Of a stretch of DNA of 64,000 bases, positions 61,919-64,000 are shown one piece after another. Origin of the DNA: Plumapathes pennacea (lineage: Eukaryota; Cnidaria; Anthozoa; Antipatharia; Myriopathidae). The notes under the pieces were generated by a model. It made no database searches and was not told the origin of the DNA. It saw nothing but the letters and a program-made list of their open reading frames with translations. The position numbers and the translations under genes are program-made. How positions within the stretch are numbered: the first letter of the stretch is position 1; each line of letters starts with the position of its first letter. The DNA lies in NCBI GenBank assembly GCA_964036295.1, contig OZ038462.1, forward strand, positions 2,549,501 through 2,613,500, given 5' to 3'.

Positions 61919-63480
61919 GCATGCGCGGGTTGCCAGAGAAGTACAACCGCTGGACCGACCGTCTAATTTTGAGACGGCTAAAAATTACATTCAATGGAAA
62001 AAGTTTGGATCTAATCCAGGATTAGCCTAATTGTCATAAGGACGTTAGCATGCCATACCGGACCCAGAAATATGGATGTTTAAGTATAAAGGATAATTGT
62101 CTCGGAGTGTAAATGAAGATGACGTTGATAGAGCTTGTGTTATACTCATAGGCCTTGTAAGTAGTCGAAAAGCAACGTTTCTATTTTGAGGGATGAAGAG
62201 GAATAAATAAATTGTAACAAGCACTCTTGCAATTCCTCCAGGTATAAAACTTTGCATTTTTTTAAATACAACTGTATAAAAATATGCATCCACAGACAAA
62301 CCAAGGGGACACTGACAAGTATTGAAATACACAAGATCAAGGAAGGTTAGTGCCAAAAAGACGGGCAATATTGGCACTGCAGAAATATGTTTTGATCCTG
62401 TGAGCATCATAGCTTGTGAGGCATTGGCCATCACAAAAATGTGAAACAGCAAACTTAGGCAAAGCGTGCATAGTTTGTGTAACACTTGTGAATACCTCAA
62501 CCTAGCCAGAAAAGTCAAAACTTAGATTATATACCCAAGGATTACTTTACACAACTTGTGCACAAGCAAAACAGAGCTTGTGCATGATGTGAAGTTCTAC
62601 CTCTTGTTGGATGGTATAATAACAGTGATGCCTGTTTTCATTTGAAGTATAGCATCAAAGAACATGATTCTGCAGTGCCAAAAATCTATATGCTAAGCTT
62701 ACATCAATATTATTACTTGCTTTTCTACAAAACTGTGAGGATGCTGCTGAGGATATAAAGACTATAAACGGCTACTAAATACGGGACCATCAGCCCTCAA
62801 GCTAATTGTTTTGACATCGTCCTACAGGGCCCTTGCCACAAGCAAAGTTTGCTTCTTTGCTGGTCATAACCAACATAGTAGTGTCTACGAAGTGATAACA
62901 GAAATCTAATCTGAGATCTAGAAAAGCAATGTCACGTGGCCTGCTGAAAGTATATACAACAAAGAACAATGTAGTGACGTTACAAAAATGTTTCTCGGGG
63001 CTTAGGTAACTGGGTCAACCTTCCCGACATGTACAGAGATAGCAGCATGTTGTCAACGCGATTAATAAGGTTCTCCTTAATTATTCTGTGCAGTTTTGCC
63101 TCTGTTCACGTCAGTAACAGTGTCCACAAAGTATCGAGACATCGAAGGTCATGTGGCTTCGTACCCGAATTTCCCAAATCGCAAAATTTAAGTATCCCAA
63201 TAAATAGTTGCCTTGAGGTATATATTTTTTCTTCTCTGACTCGTTGCCACTTTACAAAACCGGATATTCTTACAACTTTGCATATTCTCACATGATAACT
63301 GTTTCTTTGTTATAATCAGTGTATAGCATGTATAGCAAGCGGTAAGAGACAAAAAAAAAAAAACATAATTCTTGAATGATTCGGCCTTTATTTATCCAAT
63401 TACTGCGTACATTACTTTTTTATGTTAAGTTTATCGTTTCTTTTCCCATTTTGTTTAAGTTAAGGTCGTCATTCCGTTTA
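61919..63480. other. 3' flank of the RASL11-like gene; no gene recognised
   Basis: Includes an AATCCAGGATTAGCC fragment shared with the MITE at 14840-15080. A 157-codon minus-strand frame at 62045-62518 has no splice support or recognisable motif. A plus-strand frame from 63029 begins hydrophobically but resembles no known precursor. Confidence 0.5.
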
Positions 63481-64000
63481 TGGCGCATCACTGCTGCCAT
63501 CAGCAAGGCTCATTAGCTGGAAAAAGAAAAGAAAGAACTTGTAATATTTACAGAGGTACTGCACACCACTCAGCTGTGTTAAACCTACATGTATGCTATT
63601 TATGATTAAAGACGGAAGTTCATGATCTTGTTGAAAATAGCTTCTACTTATGACTACAGCGGCTTTCCAACTTTTGTGTCAGTACGTGCATGCAGCCATG
63701 GGGAAGGAATTATATCTGTTGAATTTCGCGAAAGCCAAAGAAATATACTCAGTGGAGCTAGTGTGCCGGATAGCTGTCTGCCTTAGTCTTATCTCGCGCG
63801 TAGCTTTAAGGAAGAAGAACGTCAATGACAATAAGAAAATTTTACTGAATAGGTTACAATCATGTAACACTAAACTCAGGTGTTCGCTAAATTCATACTT
63901 ACCGCGGGCAGCAGCATCGAGGAGTGGGACTGGAACAAGACCACTGACAAGGAAACTCTTTAAAATGGTTGCAATCATTAGGGGTTGCGACACACCTGCC
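63479..64000 (-). CDS. Possible 3' exons of a gene entering from the right edge
   Basis: A candidate exon from the window edge to a GTAAGT donor at about 63906, then a TTCTTTTCTTTTTCCAG acceptor at about 63520 with stops soon after. Two frames are open across the first part. One is hydrophobic (SQPLMIATILKSFLVSGLVP) and would end shortly after the splice. The other is cysteine-rich (eight Cys in about 33 residues, ending CCCPR) and would stop directly at the junction. Neither can be chosen without sequence beyond the edge. Confidence 0.25.

Noticed and set aside
62045..62518. 157-codon minus-strand open frame with hydrophobic stretches.
   Set aside because: No family motif, no convincing splice sites or neighbours; may be chance in AT-rich DNA. 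Could be revived by a transcript.

Overview
Eukaryotic, AT-rich animal DNA with GT-AG introns, many small introns and a dense population of short non-autonomous transposons. I read it as a cnidarian, most likely an anthozoan (coral or sea anemone). The reasons are a secreted precursor carrying an RW-amide neuropeptide of the Antho-RWamide type, the repeat types, and the mix of conserved animal genes. No prokaryotic or viral gene was found. Gene models were built by hand from splice sites and reading-frame phase; every complete model sums to a whole number of codons, but none has been checked against transcripts.

Layout. (1) 1-7203, minus: the 5' part of a large unrecognised gene ending in a discoidin (F5/8 type C) domain, running off the left edge, with two tRNA-derived SINEs in its introns. 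(2) 7652-12115, plus: a complete JNK-interacting-protein-like scaffold (SH3 + PTB). (3) 13547-16685, minus: an RWD/RING-H2 ubiquitin ligase. (4) 16992-20362, plus: a mitochondrial NIPSNAP protein. (5) 22886-24178, plus: an intronless vesicular inhibitory amino acid transporter-like gene. (6) 24982-35914, minus, and 36168-42996, plus: two paralogous single-pass fibronectin-III receptors, head to head with 253 bp between their start codons, sharing exon order and intron phases. One has an extra Ig domain, the other an ITIM-like tyrosine motif. (7) 47951-48441, minus: the RW-amide precursor. (8) 52992-61918, plus: an atypical RASL11-type small GTPase whose third intron (55279-60715) contains a complete BTB-Kelch gene on the opposite strand (56629-59120). 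(9) 61919-64000: mostly non-coding, perhaps with the end of a further minus-strand gene at the right edge.

Three gene pairs are divergent with short shared upstream regions: discoidin gene/JIP, RING/NIPSNAP, and the receptor pair. The main points of biological interest are the paired FN3 receptors with different tyrosine tails, and the minimal single-copy RW-amide precursor. Next come the nested KLHL inside a GTPase with degenerate switch motifs, an upstream ORF whose stop overlaps the JIP start codon, and several well-preserved MITEs (TTAA-flanked, mariner-like, and a foldback with a perfect 10-bp duplication).
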